64,000 nucleotides of DNA, taken from the NCBI RefSeq assembly GCF_028553805.1, contig NZ_CP067140.1:3348001-3412000 (forward strand), read 5' to 3'. The position numbers and the translations under genes were made by a program. Of the stretch, positions 1 to 8,642 are shown piece by piece. Under the pieces are notes generated by a model. It saw only the letters and a program-made list of their open reading frames with translations, searched no databases and had not been told where the DNA came from. This DNA is from Paracoccus saliphilus. GTDB taxonomy: Bacteria; Pseudomonadota; Alphaproteobacteria; Rhodobacterales; Rhodobacteraceae. Positions within the stretch are counted from its first letter, which is position 1. Each line of letters begins with the position of its first letter.

Positions 1-694
1 CGGGGACGGTTGGCAGGACAACGCGGATCTCCGGCACCCGGTCGCGCAGCCGGATCAGCGCCTCGTCGAATCGCCCGGCCAACCGCCCGACCTCGGATTT
101 CCGCGAACCGGGCAGGCACAGCACCACGGGCGCATCGGTGGCAATGCCGTGAGCCGCACGGAACCGCCCGGCCTCCTCCGGACCACCGACCTCGAGTCCC
201 ACGACCGGATGCCCAACGAAGTCGCAGCTCATCCCGGCCCTCTGCATGTAAGGCGGCTCGAAGGGCAACAGGGCCAGCACATGGTCGATCACCTGGGCCA
301 TCTTCTTCGCACGCCCCGACCGCCAGGCCCAGACCGAGGGCGCGACATAATGGATCGTGCGCAGATCGGGATTGATCTCTCGTGCTGCCCGGGCGACCCG
401 AAGGCAGAAATCCGGACTGTCGATCGTGATCAGCGCATCTGGCGCCGCCTCGGCCACCGCCGCCGCCGTTTCGGCGATCCGGCGCTTGAGATGGCGGTAT
501 TGCGGCAGCACCTCCCAGATGCCCATCAGGCTGAGCTCATCCATCGGAAACCGGCTGGCCAGCCCCTCGGATTCCATCCGCGAGCCTCCGATCCCCATGA
601 AACCGACACCGGGCACGAGCTCTTTCAGCCCGGCCATCAGCGCCGCGCCAAGCTGATCACCCGAAGGCTCGCCCGCGATCAGAAAGAACCTCAT
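1..694 (-). CDS. lpxB: Lipid-A-disaccharide synthase (partial, 3' end outside window)
   Basis: LpxB joins UDP-2,3-diacylglucosamine to lipid X to form the tetraacyl disaccharide of lipid A, at the cytoplasmic face of the inner membrane. The open frame starts with ATG at 694-692 (MRFFLIAGEPSGDQLG) and runs off the left edge with no stop, giving about 231 residues of a protein usually near 385. The nucleotide-binding N-terminus (AGEPSGD), the YVAPSVWAW motif and the later LCLPGSRKSE segment are all readable. It is the last gene of the fabZ-lpxA-lpxI-lpxB run and follows lpxI by 73 bp. That gap holds a large inverted repeat that could lower its expression relative to lpxI. Confidence 0.95.
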   Translation of the reverse strand, partial: MRFFLIAGEPSGDQLGAALMAGLKELVPGVGFMGIGGSRMESEGLASRFPMDELSLMGIWEVLPQYRHLKRRIAETAAAVAEAAPDALITIDSPDFCLRVARAAREINPDLRTIHYVAPSVWAWRSGRAKKMAQVIDHVLALLPFEPPYMQRAGMSCDFVGHPVVGLEVGGPEEAGRFRAAHGIATDAPVVLCLPGSRKSEVGRLAGRFDEALIRLRDRVPEIRVVLPTVP

Positions 695-724
695 GTCGTC
701 CTTTCGCTTACTGCACTGCGTTAT

Positions 725-777
725 GGATATTTGAATGAAGAAGAAGACTCCAACCCTTCTTCTTCATCTAAATATCC
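725..777. repeat. Inverted-repeat element between lpxI and lpxB (GGATATTT...GAAGAAGAAG family, palindromic copy)
   Basis: Two 22-nt arms (725-746 and 756-777) match as reverse complements at 20 of 22 positions around a 9-nt loop. Each arm reads GGATATTT, two variable bases, then ATGAAGAAGAAG. The lpxI stop codon (768-770) lies inside one arm. No T-run follows on either strand, so a classical intrinsic terminator is not shown. The hairpin may instead stabilise or separate the lpxI and lpxB parts of the message. Single-arm relatives occur at 17832-17853 and 57829-57850. Confidence 0.8.
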
Positions 778-1577
778 GAATCTTCCCGCGCCCATAAGAA
801 CAGCCCTGCCGCATCGGCGCGACGAATTGCCTCGTCCCGATCGAGCAGGATCACCCCGCCCGCCTGCCATGCAATCCCGGCAAGCCCTGCCGATGCCGCC
901 TGCGTGACACTGTCCGGACCGAGCGTCGGCAGATCGACGCGGCGATCCTGACCGGGTTTCGGGGCCTTGTAGAACACTCCTCGCGCGCCGTTCGGGTTGG
1001 GCCGCAGCCCGGCATGAGCGGCGGCGAATTCCAGCATCGCCCTGGTTCCGGGCAAGGTTTCGATGGCAAGGCACAATCCTTGCGCCACCACGGCGCCCTG
1101 CCCGATATCGAACGGTCCCAGCCCCGACAGGATATTGGCGGCCTGTTCTGCATCCCGGCGATCAGCCTCGGTCGGATTTCCGCTCAGCACCGCTTGCGAG
1201 GGAAGTAGCTCGGGAATGATGTCTTCGATGCCGCAAATCGCAAATCCATGTTCTTCAAAGACATCCAGCACCTCGCGCAGCGCCGCATCGTCCCCGGATT
1301 GCATCGCCGTCAGGATACGGGGCACCAGTTGCGCCGTGCGGGGATCGAAGGCCTCGGGATCCAGCCTCGGGCGGCGGATGGCACCGGCGAAAACCACCTT
1401 CTGCACGCCCCGTTCGAGCAATTCGTCGAGAAAGGGAACCAGCCGTTCCAACCGGAAGGGCGTGGCCGGCATATCGGGAGCGAATCCCTCCAGCGCGAAG
1501 ACCAGCGGTTCATCGAGCGCGGCGATGACGGCGGGGGCGAGCGCTCCCTGCCCGGCGATAACTGCGGTGCGGGTCAT
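768..1577 (-). CDS. lpxI: UDP-2,3-diacylglucosamine diphosphatase LpxI
   Basis: LpxI hydrolyses UDP-2,3-diacylglucosamine to lipid X and UMP, the step before LpxB. It is the alphaproteobacterial replacement for LpxH. The 269-residue product has the family N-terminus (TAVIAGQGALAP) and the C-terminal part with APKPGQDRRVDLPTLGPDTV-like sequence (here GPDSV), typical of the DUF1009 catalytic domain. Its ATG overlaps the lpxA stop by 4 bp, implying translational coupling. The stop codon lies within an inverted repeat. Length and synteny between lpxA and lpxB fit the family well. Confidence 0.95.
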   Translation of the reverse strand: MTRTAVIAGQGALAPAVIAALDEPLVFALEGFAPDMPATPFRLERLVPFLDELLERGVQKVVFAGAIRRPRLDPEAFDPRTAQLVPRILTAMQSGDDAALREVLDVFEEHGFAICGIEDIIPELLPSQAVLSGNPTEADRRDAEQAANILSGLGPFDIGQGAVVAQGLCLAIETLPGTRAMLEFAAAHAGLRPNPNGARGVFYKAPKPGQDRRVDLPTLGPDSVTQAASAGLAGIAWQAGGVILLDRDEAIRRADAAGLFLWAREDSDI

Positions 1578-2359
1578 GATTTCATTGTCAGGAATGAGCG
1601 GTCGGACGGACCGAGGATAAAGTCCAGCACGTCACGCTCCAATGCGGTGGTATCATCCTCGGCTCGGGCGCGGGCGGTGTCGCGGAACGATCCCTGCCCC
1701 AATGCGCCCAGCAGATCGCGAAGCGCGGCGATATCGGCCCGGCTGGCCCCCCGCCGCTTCAGGCCGACAAGGTTCAGCCCGTCCAGGTGACCGCGCGGGC
1801 CCTGGACCAGGCCGTGGGGAATGACATCCGCCGTGACCATCGTCACCGCGCCGATCATCGCCCCACGGCCGATGCGGACGAACTGATGCACACCCGAGAG
1901 CCCGCCGACGATCACGTCATCCTCGAGCATGCAATGCCCGGCGACCGACGCATTGTTGACCAGGATGACCCGGTCGCCGATCCGGCAATCATGGGCAACA
2001 TGCGCGCCCGCCATGAACAACCCGTCATCGCCAATAACAGTCACGCCCCCGCCACCCTCGGTGCCGGGATTCATCGTAACATATTCGCGGATACGGTTCC
2101 GCGCGCCGATCTCCAGCCGCGCGCGCTCGCCCCGGAATTTCAGATCCTGCGGAATCTCACCGATCGAGGCAAAGGGAAACACCACCGTTTCCGCGCCGAT
2201 AGACGTCTCGCCAGTCACCACGACATGGGATTTCAGCACCACCCGATCCGCCAGCCGAACCTCTGGTCCGACCACGCAGAACGGACCGATCTCGACATCC
2301 TCGCCGATCTCGGCACCGGGCTCGATGACCGCGGAGGGGTGGATTTTCGTTTCAGCCAT
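1574..2359 (-). CDS. lpxA: Acyl-ACP--UDP-N-acetylglucosamine O-acyltransferase
   Basis: LpxA adds the first 3-hydroxyacyl chain to UDP-GlcNAc, starting lipid A synthesis in the cytoplasm. The 261-residue protein begins [15 protein letters not shown] and shows hexapeptide-repeat periodicity (left-handed beta-helix) through about residue 190. The catalytic-histidine segment AHVAHDC is present, followed by NNASVAGHC and GVHQFVRIG. The C-terminal part is helical, as in the family. Its start overlaps fabZ by 8 bp and its stop overlaps lpxI by 4 bp, so the three genes are tightly coupled. Confidence 0.97.
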   Translation of the reverse strand: MAETKIHPSAVIEPGAEIGEDVEIGPFCVVGPEVRLADRVVLKSHVVVTGETSIGAETVVFPFASIGEIPQDLKFRGERARLEIGARNRIREYVTMNPGTEGGGGVTVIGDDGLFMAGAHVAHDCRIGDRVILVNNASVAGHCMLEDDVIVGGLSGVHQFVRIGRGAMIGAVTMVTADVIPHGLVQGPRGHLDGLNLVGLKRRGASRADIAALRDLLGALGQGSFRDTARARAEDDTTALERDVLDFILGPSDRSFLTMKS

Positions 2360-2831
2360 CGGCTTTCAGATCCATCATCGCGGTGAATTCGGCCTGTGCG
2401 CAAAGCTGGCCCTCGACCGTTGCGCGGCCTTCGAATTTCCAGATCTTGCCGCCGCCGCGCGTGGCTGTCACCTGCAGTTCCAGAACATCGCCCGGCACCA
2501 CCATGCGACGAAACTTGCATTTGTCGATGGCCATGAAATAGGTCAGCATCGGTTTGTCGATAAGATCCATGCTGACGCCCACAACCACTGCCGAAGTCTG
2601 TGCCATCGCCTCGATGATCGTCACGCCGGGCATGATCGGCTGACTGGGAAAATGCCCCTGGAAATGCGGTTCGTTGCAAGTAACGTTCTTGATACCCACA
2701 CCGCCTTCATGAGGCACGATGTCCCGCACCTTGTCGATGAACAAAAACGGGTAGCGATGCGGAATGATCCGCTTGATTAGGCCGAGATCGGCTTCGGTAT
2801 AGGGTGCGGGGTTGCGCTTTTCATCGACCAT
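2352..2831 (-). CDS. fabZ: 3-hydroxyacyl-ACP dehydratase FabZ
   Basis: FabZ dehydrates 3-hydroxyacyl-ACP in fatty acid elongation and so competes with LpxA for the 3-hydroxyacyl pool. The hot-dog fold landmarks are visible: [11 protein letters not shown], then [15 protein letters not shown] with the catalytic His, and IIEAMAQT with the acidic partner. The start chosen is ATG at 2831 (MVDEKRN), which has AAGGA about 7 nt upstream and gives 159 residues, the usual family length. A longer frame from 2867 has no such support. Unlike the common lpxD-fabZ-lpxA order, lpxD is not upstream; the next gene is a large membrane protein. Confidence 0.96.
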   Translation of the reverse strand: MVDEKRNPAPYTEADLGLIKRIIPHRYPFLFIDKVRDIVPHEGGVGIKNVTCNEPHFQGHFPSQPIMPGVTIIEAMAQTSAVVVGVSMDLIDKPMLTYFMAIDKCKFRRMVVPGDVLELQVTATRGGGKIWKFEGRATVEGQLCAQAEFTAMMDLKADG

Positions 2832-2898
2832 GAGCGTTCCTTGCGGCAATTTTTCCCGAGGTATCAACGAGCCCGTGGGATGGCAAGCTTAAGCCGGA

Positions 2899-5013
2899 TC
2901 AGTCACCCGCCCGCCTTTCTGTCAGCGAGCCACTGCCTGCCCGGCCCTCTGTCAGCCATCCCGCGAGGATCAACCCCGAAATCAGTATCAGCCACACCCA
3001 ACCCGGAAGCAACGGAGTTCGTTCCAAGCCGGTGACGGTTGCGGCCTCGCGCGGGGTGATGGCGATCCAGTCGCGGCTGACGCCTCGACCATGCGTGGAA
3101 CGCCCGGGGACGACCGTCCGCAGATCCGGCACGCCATCCGATAGCTGCATCACTGCCCCACCGGTTGCCTCGACCAATGGAGACAGGGCTTCACCGCTGG
3201 CGACCGTCTGCTCGAATTCGCGCGGCGCGGCGGGCCCAAGTGCCAGAACACGGCGCAATTCGCCGTCCCGCAGCCGGTAGAGCCCTGGCGCGGGAGCCGT
3301 CCATTCGGCCGTGAACCGGCCCGGCCCGGCCTCTTCCAGCGCAAGTTCCTCGGTTTCGCCATCAGGGTGGGTGATCCTGACCGGTCCGGCCCGATCCTCC
3401 ATGGTTCGCCGGGTAAAGCGCACATCGAGGCCGGAGACATCGGCCTGCAAGGCTTCTTCTTCCAGTTCCGGCTCCTTCATCGACCAATGCGCGATACGCC
3501 GCAGCATTTCCAACTGCGGCCCGCCGCCCTCAAAACCGCGCCCCCAGAGCCAGACCTGATCCGAGGTCAGCATGGCCACGCGCCCCTCTCCGACCCGGTC
3601 CATGACCAGCAGCGGCAAATCATCGGTGCCGGTCATCACCACCTCGGCCTCCGGGTTCGGCTGCACCTCGGCCATGCGCAGCCAGCGGCCCCAGGTTTCG
3701 CCGCCACCGTCCTCTGGCGCCCCGGGCAGGCCGGAAGTCACGGGATGGCGCCGCCCCGCCTCGGTCAGCGCGGGCGTGAACGGCTGGTCCATCACCCTGC
3801 CCGTCGGACGTGCCGGCAGGACCGATCCCAGGGGCGACAGGTTCAGGCTTTCGACGCTGGCCATTTCCGGCCCCGCCGCCACGAGGATCGCGCCGCCATT
3901 TTCCACGTAGCGAGTGATATTGCGGAAATAATCGGGCGGAAGGATTCCCCGGACGCGGTAGCGGTCGAAGATGATCAGGTCGAAATCGTCGATCCGCTCC
4001 AGGAACAATTCCCGCGTTGGAAAGGCGATCAGCGACAATTCATTTACCGGCACACCGTCGGATTTGTCGGGCGGGCGCAGGATGGTAAAATGGATCAGGT
4101 CGACCGCCGCGTCCGATTTCAGCAGGTTGCGCCAGGTGCGCTCGCCGGCATGGGGTTCTCCGGATACCAGCAAGACACGCAGTCGGTCGCGCACACCGTT
4201 GATGCTGATTGCCGCCGTATTGTTGCGGTCGGTCAACTCGCCGCCCTCGGGCGCGTCGAAACCGACCTGGACGACATTCTGCCCGGCATGTCCAAGCGTC
4301 ACGGGTAGTTCCAGCGAGCGATCCATGGGCACGGCGAAGACCTGTTCATCCTCGCCATCGACGCTGATCCGCAGTCCGACCGATCCGGTCGCGGCTTCGG
4401 GCGGCACCTCGCCCTGATCCTCTACCCTCAAGCGGATCGTCACCTCCTGATCGATCATGCCAAAGGCCGGTGCCTCTTCGATCACGAGGCGGCGGTCCCA
4501 GTCCTGCGGGCGTCCGGTCAACAACGTATGGAACGGCGCCTGCAGATCGGCGGGCAACATGGCGGGGTCATGGATTCGGCCATCGGTGGCGGCGATCACC
4601 CCGGCAAGCCGTCCCTCGGGTTCCGCCGCGACTGCGCGGGTAATCGCGGTGGCCAGCAAGGTGCCGTCGGGATCGTCGCCCACGGTGACCCGCCGTAATT
4701 CCGTATTCGGCAGGGCCGAAATCTGCTGGCTGAGCCGTTCGATTGCGGCATCCGTCTGATCGCCACGCTCAGGCAAATCCTGGCTGGCGCTGCGATCATC
4801 CAGAAGGATCACGATATCCGACAGGCCCGCCCGGCTCCCCATCTCCAGAGCCGGGCCCGCAAGGGCCGCCGCCGCGGCGAGTCCCGCCAATCCTCGCCAT
4901 GCCCATCCACGCAGCCCGCGCCACAGCGCAAAGCCGGCAATCAGCAGCGCGAGCCCGGCCAATGCGGCGATGGCCCACCAAGGCAATGCGGGATCGAAAC
5001 GCAGCGCGGTCAT
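2899..5013 (-). CDS. Large membrane protein with glutamine-amidotransferase-like domain (BatA/DUF4159-associated)
   Basis: This 704-residue protein has two N-terminal membrane helices (about residues 12-32 and 36-56), a long extracytoplasmic part, and a C-terminal helix (GWVWLILISGLILAGWLT). Residues after the second helix resemble a von Willebrand A-like fold (DIVILLDDRSASQ), and a class I glutamine-amidotransferase-like Rossmann region lies mid-protein (RVLLVSGEPHAGERTWRNLL, then ILVAAGPEM). No catalytic Cys-His pair stands out, so enzyme activity is doubtful. Its start overlaps the DUF4159 gene by 4 bp. Such proteins accompany MoxR/DUF58 genes and are thought to act in envelope stress or protein-complex maturation. 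The specific role is not known. Confidence 0.8.
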   Translation of the reverse strand: MTALRFDPALPWWAIAALAGLALLIAGFALWRGLRGWAWRGLAGLAAAAALAGPALEMGSRAGLSDIVILLDDRSASQDLPERGDQTDAAIERLSQQISALPNTELRRVTVGDDPDGTLLATAITRAVAAEPEGRLAGVIAATDGRIHDPAMLPADLQAPFHTLLTGRPQDWDRRLVIEEAPAFGMIDQEVTIRLRVEDQGEVPPEAATGSVGLRISVDGEDEQVFAVPMDRSLELPVTLGHAGQNVVQVGFDAPEGGELTDRNNTAAISINGVRDRLRVLLVSGEPHAGERTWRNLLKSDAAVDLIHFTILRPPDKSDGVPVNELSLIAFPTRELFLERIDDFDLIIFDRYRVRGILPPDYFRNITRYVENGGAILVAAGPEMASVESLNLSPLGSVLPARPTGRVMDQPFTPALTEAGRRHPVTSGLPGAPEDGGGETWGRWLRMAEVQPNPEAEVVMTGTDDLPLLVMDRVGEGRVAMLTSDQVWLWGRGFEGGGPQLEMLRRIAHWSMKEPELEEEALQADVSGLDVRFTRRTMEDRAGPVRITHPDGETEELALEEAGPGRFTAEWTAPAPGLYRLRDGELRRVLALGPAAPREFEQTVASGEALSPLVEATGGAVMQLSDGVPDLRTVVPGRSTHGRGVSRDWIAITPREAATVTGLERTPLLPGWVWLILISGLILAGWLTEGRAGSGSLTERRAGD

Positions 5014-7766
5014 GGGGCAAGCTCCTCTTCCGCGCGCAGGCGATCAAGCAGGGCGGGTACATGCACCTGATCGGATTTGTAGTTCCCCGTAAGCACATAC
5101 ATGATCAGGTTGATGCCGAACCTATAGGCCATTTCGCGCTGACGCTCCCCTTCCCAGCCTCCGCCGATGGGAAAACTGGGATAGCCGTTTTCATCGATCG
5201 CCCAGGCCTCGGCCCAACTGTTGCCGCCGATTACCACCGGGCTGACTCCGTCATTGAGCTGCCGGAACGGCACACCCTCATGTGCCTCTGCCCCGACCGG
5301 AGGCGCCTCAACCCAGACCGGGTGGCCTTGCCAACGACCCGGGAAATCCTCCAGCAGGTAGAAGCTGCGGGACAGGACGTGATCCTCGGGAACCGGCGCG
5401 AGCGGCGGAATCTCGAGCGGCGAAGCCAGCATCTGCAACGATTCCGACATATCCGGGCCACCCACACCGGCAATATCCCCGTCTCTGGTGTCGAACAGGA
5501 TCATGCCACCTGACCGCAGGTAATGGTTCAGCCGTAGGTATGCCTGCGGGGATGGCATCGGCTGGTCCCGGGTCACCGGCCAATAGAGAAGCGTCAGCAC
5601 CGAGAGGTCGTCCTCTCCGAGATCGATACTGATCGGCTCCCCTGGTTCGACCGAGGTCCGTTGCCGCAGTGATTGCGACAATCCGCGCAGCCCCTCGTAA
5701 GAGGTCTGGTCGATTTCCTCGTCCCCGGTCTCGACATAGGCCAGCGCGACCTCATCCGCAGCACGGATCAATTCGGGATCAAGAGCCCGTTCCTGCGCCG
5801 CGGCGCGCTCTCCGGACAGACCGGACAATGCGATCAGCAGGACCGCTGCAAGCCGCCCGCCACGCGCCAAAGCCGCCGAGCCCAACACATCCAGTGCAAG
5901 GATCAGCGCAGCGGCGGCCAGCAGGAAGCCCTTGAGGCTTCGCCCGGATGCCTCACCGTGGCTTTCGAGCATGGCGCCAGGCCAGTCCGCCATGGCGAAA
6001 TCACCGCCCGCATTCAGCGCCACCCGCCGTTCCCCGGCGGCATAGATACCTGCCGGACGATCCGGACCCGTCCCTTTCACCAGATCCTCGGAGGGCACTG
6101 GCGCCAGGTCTTCAGCCGGGCGCGATTGGCCGAAACCGTCCAGCACGGTCTCGGGCGTCCAGAACGGATGTTCGCGGTCGTCCGCCTGCTCCTCCGCCGG
6201 ACTGCTGCGGGCGGTGGCGACCAGGCGTTCCAGCATTCGCACGAACAGGCCCGAGAGCGGCAGGTTCGACCATTCGGCATTGGCGGTGACATGGAACAGC
6301 ACCACCTGCCCCTGCCCCAGACGATCACGCGTGACCAGCGGGGTATTGTCGCTCAGCGAGGCAAGGCTGCGCTCGGACAGTTCGGGAGAGGGCTGCGCCA
6401 TCAGTTGCGCGCGGACGGTGACGTCCTCAGGCGGTGCCAGCCCGGCAAAGGGTCCATCGGTGTCGAAGGGTTTCAGCCCGCGCGGATCGCCCCAGCTCAG
6501 CGCCCCGCCGATATCGCGCCCGCCCTGCCGCAATGTCACGGGCAAGAGCGGTTCGTCCATCAGCCCCTCGTATCCTGCCATGCGCGGCCCGGCGAAACGG
6601 ATCAGCAATCCGCCCGCATCGACCCATTCGGCCAGTTCGCCGACTTCTGCCATATCGACCTGATCGGCTAGGATGATCGCATCGGGCGCGCTGTCCAGCA
6701 CATCGCCCAAGCCCCCCTCGACCAGGTCACTCGTGGGAGCCAACGCGCGGCGCAGGTAGTAAAGCGGCGACAGCAGCCGCTGCCCCTCTGCATGGGCATC
6801 CGCGTCGCCGACCAGCCCGACCTTGCGCCGCTTGACGCGATCATCGGCCAGCACGACGGCCCCGGCATGTGCCTCGCCTTCGAGCTGGAAACGGGTGACG
6901 CGGTTGCGCAGCTCGGGCGGCAGATCGATGGCGGTGGGACGGGTCGTCACCCCTGCCTCGGTCACCGCGTCACCGGGAGTCAGGCGCGCCAGCTCCCGTT
7001 CGATTCCCTGTGGATCGGGTCCGATGGCGAGTATCTCGGGCGCCGCATCGTCCGAAGAGGTCAGCGTCAACGAAGGCGTGTCGCCGCCATGCAAGCCGAG
7101 CGAGCGCACCGGGCCAGCGGGCGGCACCACGGTAACGGTTCCCCGACTGGTCAGCGCCTCCAGCCACTCGGCGCGATTCGGATGATCCAGGCCATCCGCG
7201 AGCCACAGCGTCGAAAGGGAACCATCCGGCAGGTCGGCCAGCAGCGCCTCGGGATCATCGGGCAGCGCCGTCTCCCACGAGACCGGCTGTGCCGCGCGCA
7301 GACTGGCCAGCAATGTATCGGCGGGGGCGAAAATCAGCGGCTCCGAACCATCCTGCCCATCGGCGAGCAGCAGCGCGGCGGGACGACCATCAGAGGCCGC
7401 CTCGGTCAGCGCCCGCTCGGCCCGTGTCTGACGAGCCGCCCACTCGGGCGCAGCTGCCCAACCCGCATCCATCACCACCAGCAGCGGCCCGTCCGTGCTC
7501 GCACGCGGGACCGGCTTCCAGACCGGTCCAGCAAAGGCAAGGATCAGCGCGGCCACCGCCAGCAGCCGCAACAATAGCAGCCACCATGGGGTGCGACGAG
7601 CGACCGGCGTCTTGTCGGCCAATCCAAGCAGCAGGGCGACGCCCGGAAAGGCCACGCGCCGCGGTGCGGGCGGCGTGGCGCGCAGGATCAGCCACAGCAC
7701 CGGCAGCGCGGCCAGCGCCGACAGCACCCAGGGGGTTGCGAAACCGATGGGACCAAGGATCAGCAT
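5010..7766 (-). CDS. DUF4159 domain-containing membrane protein with BatA-like N-terminus
   Basis: The 918-residue product starts at ATG 7766 (MLILGPIGFATPW), whose ATGA overlaps the stop of the upstream DUF58 gene. An upstream extension would run into that gene. The N-terminal about 90 residues are BatA-like, with two membrane helices (TPWVLSALAALPVLWLIL and LLLLRLLAVAALILAFAGP). A further helix lies near residue 630 (LLAAAALILALDVLG). The C-terminal about 220 residues are DUF4159, a glutamine-amidotransferase-like fold ending MYVLTGNYKSDQVH. It belongs to the four-gene MoxR/DUF58 operon. The biochemical role is unknown. Confidence 0.85.
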   Translation of the reverse strand: MLILGPIGFATPWVLSALAALPVLWLILRATPPAPRRVAFPGVALLLGLADKTPVARRTPWWLLLLRLLAVAALILAFAGPVWKPVPRASTDGPLLVVMDAGWAAAPEWAARQTRAERALTEAASDGRPAALLLADGQDGSEPLIFAPADTLLASLRAAQPVSWETALPDDPEALLADLPDGSLSTLWLADGLDHPNRAEWLEALTSRGTVTVVPPAGPVRSLGLHGGDTPSLTLTSSDDAAPEILAIGPDPQGIERELARLTPGDAVTEAGVTTRPTAIDLPPELRNRVTRFQLEGEAHAGAVVLADDRVKRRKVGLVGDADAHAEGQRLLSPLYYLRRALAPTSDLVEGGLGDVLDSAPDAIILADQVDMAEVGELAEWVDAGGLLIRFAGPRMAGYEGLMDEPLLPVTLRQGGRDIGGALSWGDPRGLKPFDTDGPFAGLAPPEDVTVRAQLMAQPSPELSERSLASLSDNTPLVTRDRLGQGQVVLFHVTANAEWSNLPLSGLFVRMLERLVATARSSPAEEQADDREHPFWTPETVLDGFGQSRPAEDLAPVPSEDLVKGTGPDRPAGIYAAGERRVALNAGGDFAMADWPGAMLESHGEASGRSLKGFLLAAAALILALDVLGSAALARGGRLAAVLLIALSGLSGERAAAQERALDPELIRAADEVALAYVETGDEEIDQTSYEGLRGLSQSLRQRTSVEPGEPISIDLGEDDLSVLTLLYWPVTRDQPMPSPQAYLRLNHYLRSGGMILFDTRDGDIAGVGGPDMSESLQMLASPLEIPPLAPVPEDHVLSRSFYLLEDFPGRWQGHPVWVEAPPVGAEAHEGVPFRQLNDGVSPVVIGGNSWAEAWAIDENGYPSFPIGGGWEGERQREMAYRFGINLIMYVLTGNYKSDQVHVPALLDRLRAEEELAP

Positions 7767-8635
7767 CAGCCCTCCAGCACCTGGTAGAGCCAGCTCAGCG
7801 CGAGTGCCGGGGCACGGTCCGTCGTATGATGTCCGAAATGCCAGCCCGCGCTTTCGGCCTGCGCCCGCAACCAATCGCGGCGTTCGGCCAGGCGCGCCTG
7901 ATAGGCGTCGCGCAGTCCCGCAGCATCACGGCTGTCATGGCGGACCGCCCCCGAGAGCGAGCGGAACAGCACCGCGCCGGAATAGGGAAAACTCTCCTCG
8001 TCCGGGTCCAGCACCTGCATCAACACGCCCCGGACGCCCAGCCCCGACGCACGGGTCAGCAGGGCCTCGAGCCATGCCGGATCGGTCAGGAAATCCGAGA
8101 GGATCACCAGGCGCTGGTTCGGTCGCAGCGCCTTTGGCGAGGGGGCGTCTTCATCTCCCTTGGCCGGAACGGCGTTGATCAGCCCTTCGGCCAGCCGCTC
8201 CGCCTGCACCCGCCCCGACCGGGCGGGCTGGCCAAGCAGCCCGACCCGCTCGCCGCCACGCAACAGCACCATGGCCAGCGCCAGCGTCAGCAATTGCGCG
8301 CGCGCGCGCTTGCTTGGCCGGTCCTGCGCGCCGGAATAGGTCATTCCCTGCCCACCCGAGGCCCATAGCACAACGGCCTGCGCCGTCTGCGCCTCGCGAT
8401 CCCTGACGAATTGCGAATCCGAGCGGGCAGAGCGGCGCCAGTCGATACTGCGCGCCGTATCGCCGTGGGTCGCGGGACGGTATTGCCAGAAATCCTCGCC
8501 CGGACCGGCCCGGCGCAGGCCATGCGCACCGGGGGCGACCATCGCCGCCAGGCGCTCGGCCGACAGGATCAGGCCGGGCAGATGGGCGCTGGCGGCCTGC
8601 GCCTGCGCGCGAAGTTCCGTGGTGGTCAGTGCCAA
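7766..8635 (-). CDS. DUF58 domain-containing protein
   Basis: DUF58 proteins are soluble or peripheral partners of MoxR ATPases and carry a vWA-like fold. The 289-residue product has the diagnostic segment TARSIDWRRSARSD and a later NQRLVILSDFLTDP strand-and-acidic motif. The reading frame begins with TTG at 8635, 7 bp after the moxR stop. GAGGCGGC lies just upstream, so a non-ATG start is plausible and no in-frame ATG precedes the conserved region. It is translationally coupled to the DUF4159 gene through a 4-bp overlap. Confidence 0.88.
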   Translation of the reverse strand: MALTTTELRAQAQAASAHLPGLILSAERLAAMVAPGAHGLRRAGPGEDFWQYRPATHGDTARSIDWRRSARSDSQFVRDREAQTAQAVVLWASGGQGMTYSGAQDRPSKRARAQLLTLALAMVLLRGGERVGLLGQPARSGRVQAERLAEGLINAVPAKGDEDAPSPKALRPNQRLVILSDFLTDPAWLEALLTRASGLGVRGVLMQVLDPDEESFPYSGAVLFRSLSGAVRHDSRDAAGLRDAYQARLAERRDWLRAQAESAGWHFGHHTTDRAPALALSWLYQVLEG

Positions 8636-8642
8636 AGCCGCC

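Noticed and set aside
149..907. Long plus-strand frame opposite lpxB and lpxI
   Set aside because: It is antisense to two clear lipid A genes, lacks a ribosome-binding site, and its product has the Arg/Pro/His-rich composition typical of shadow frames.
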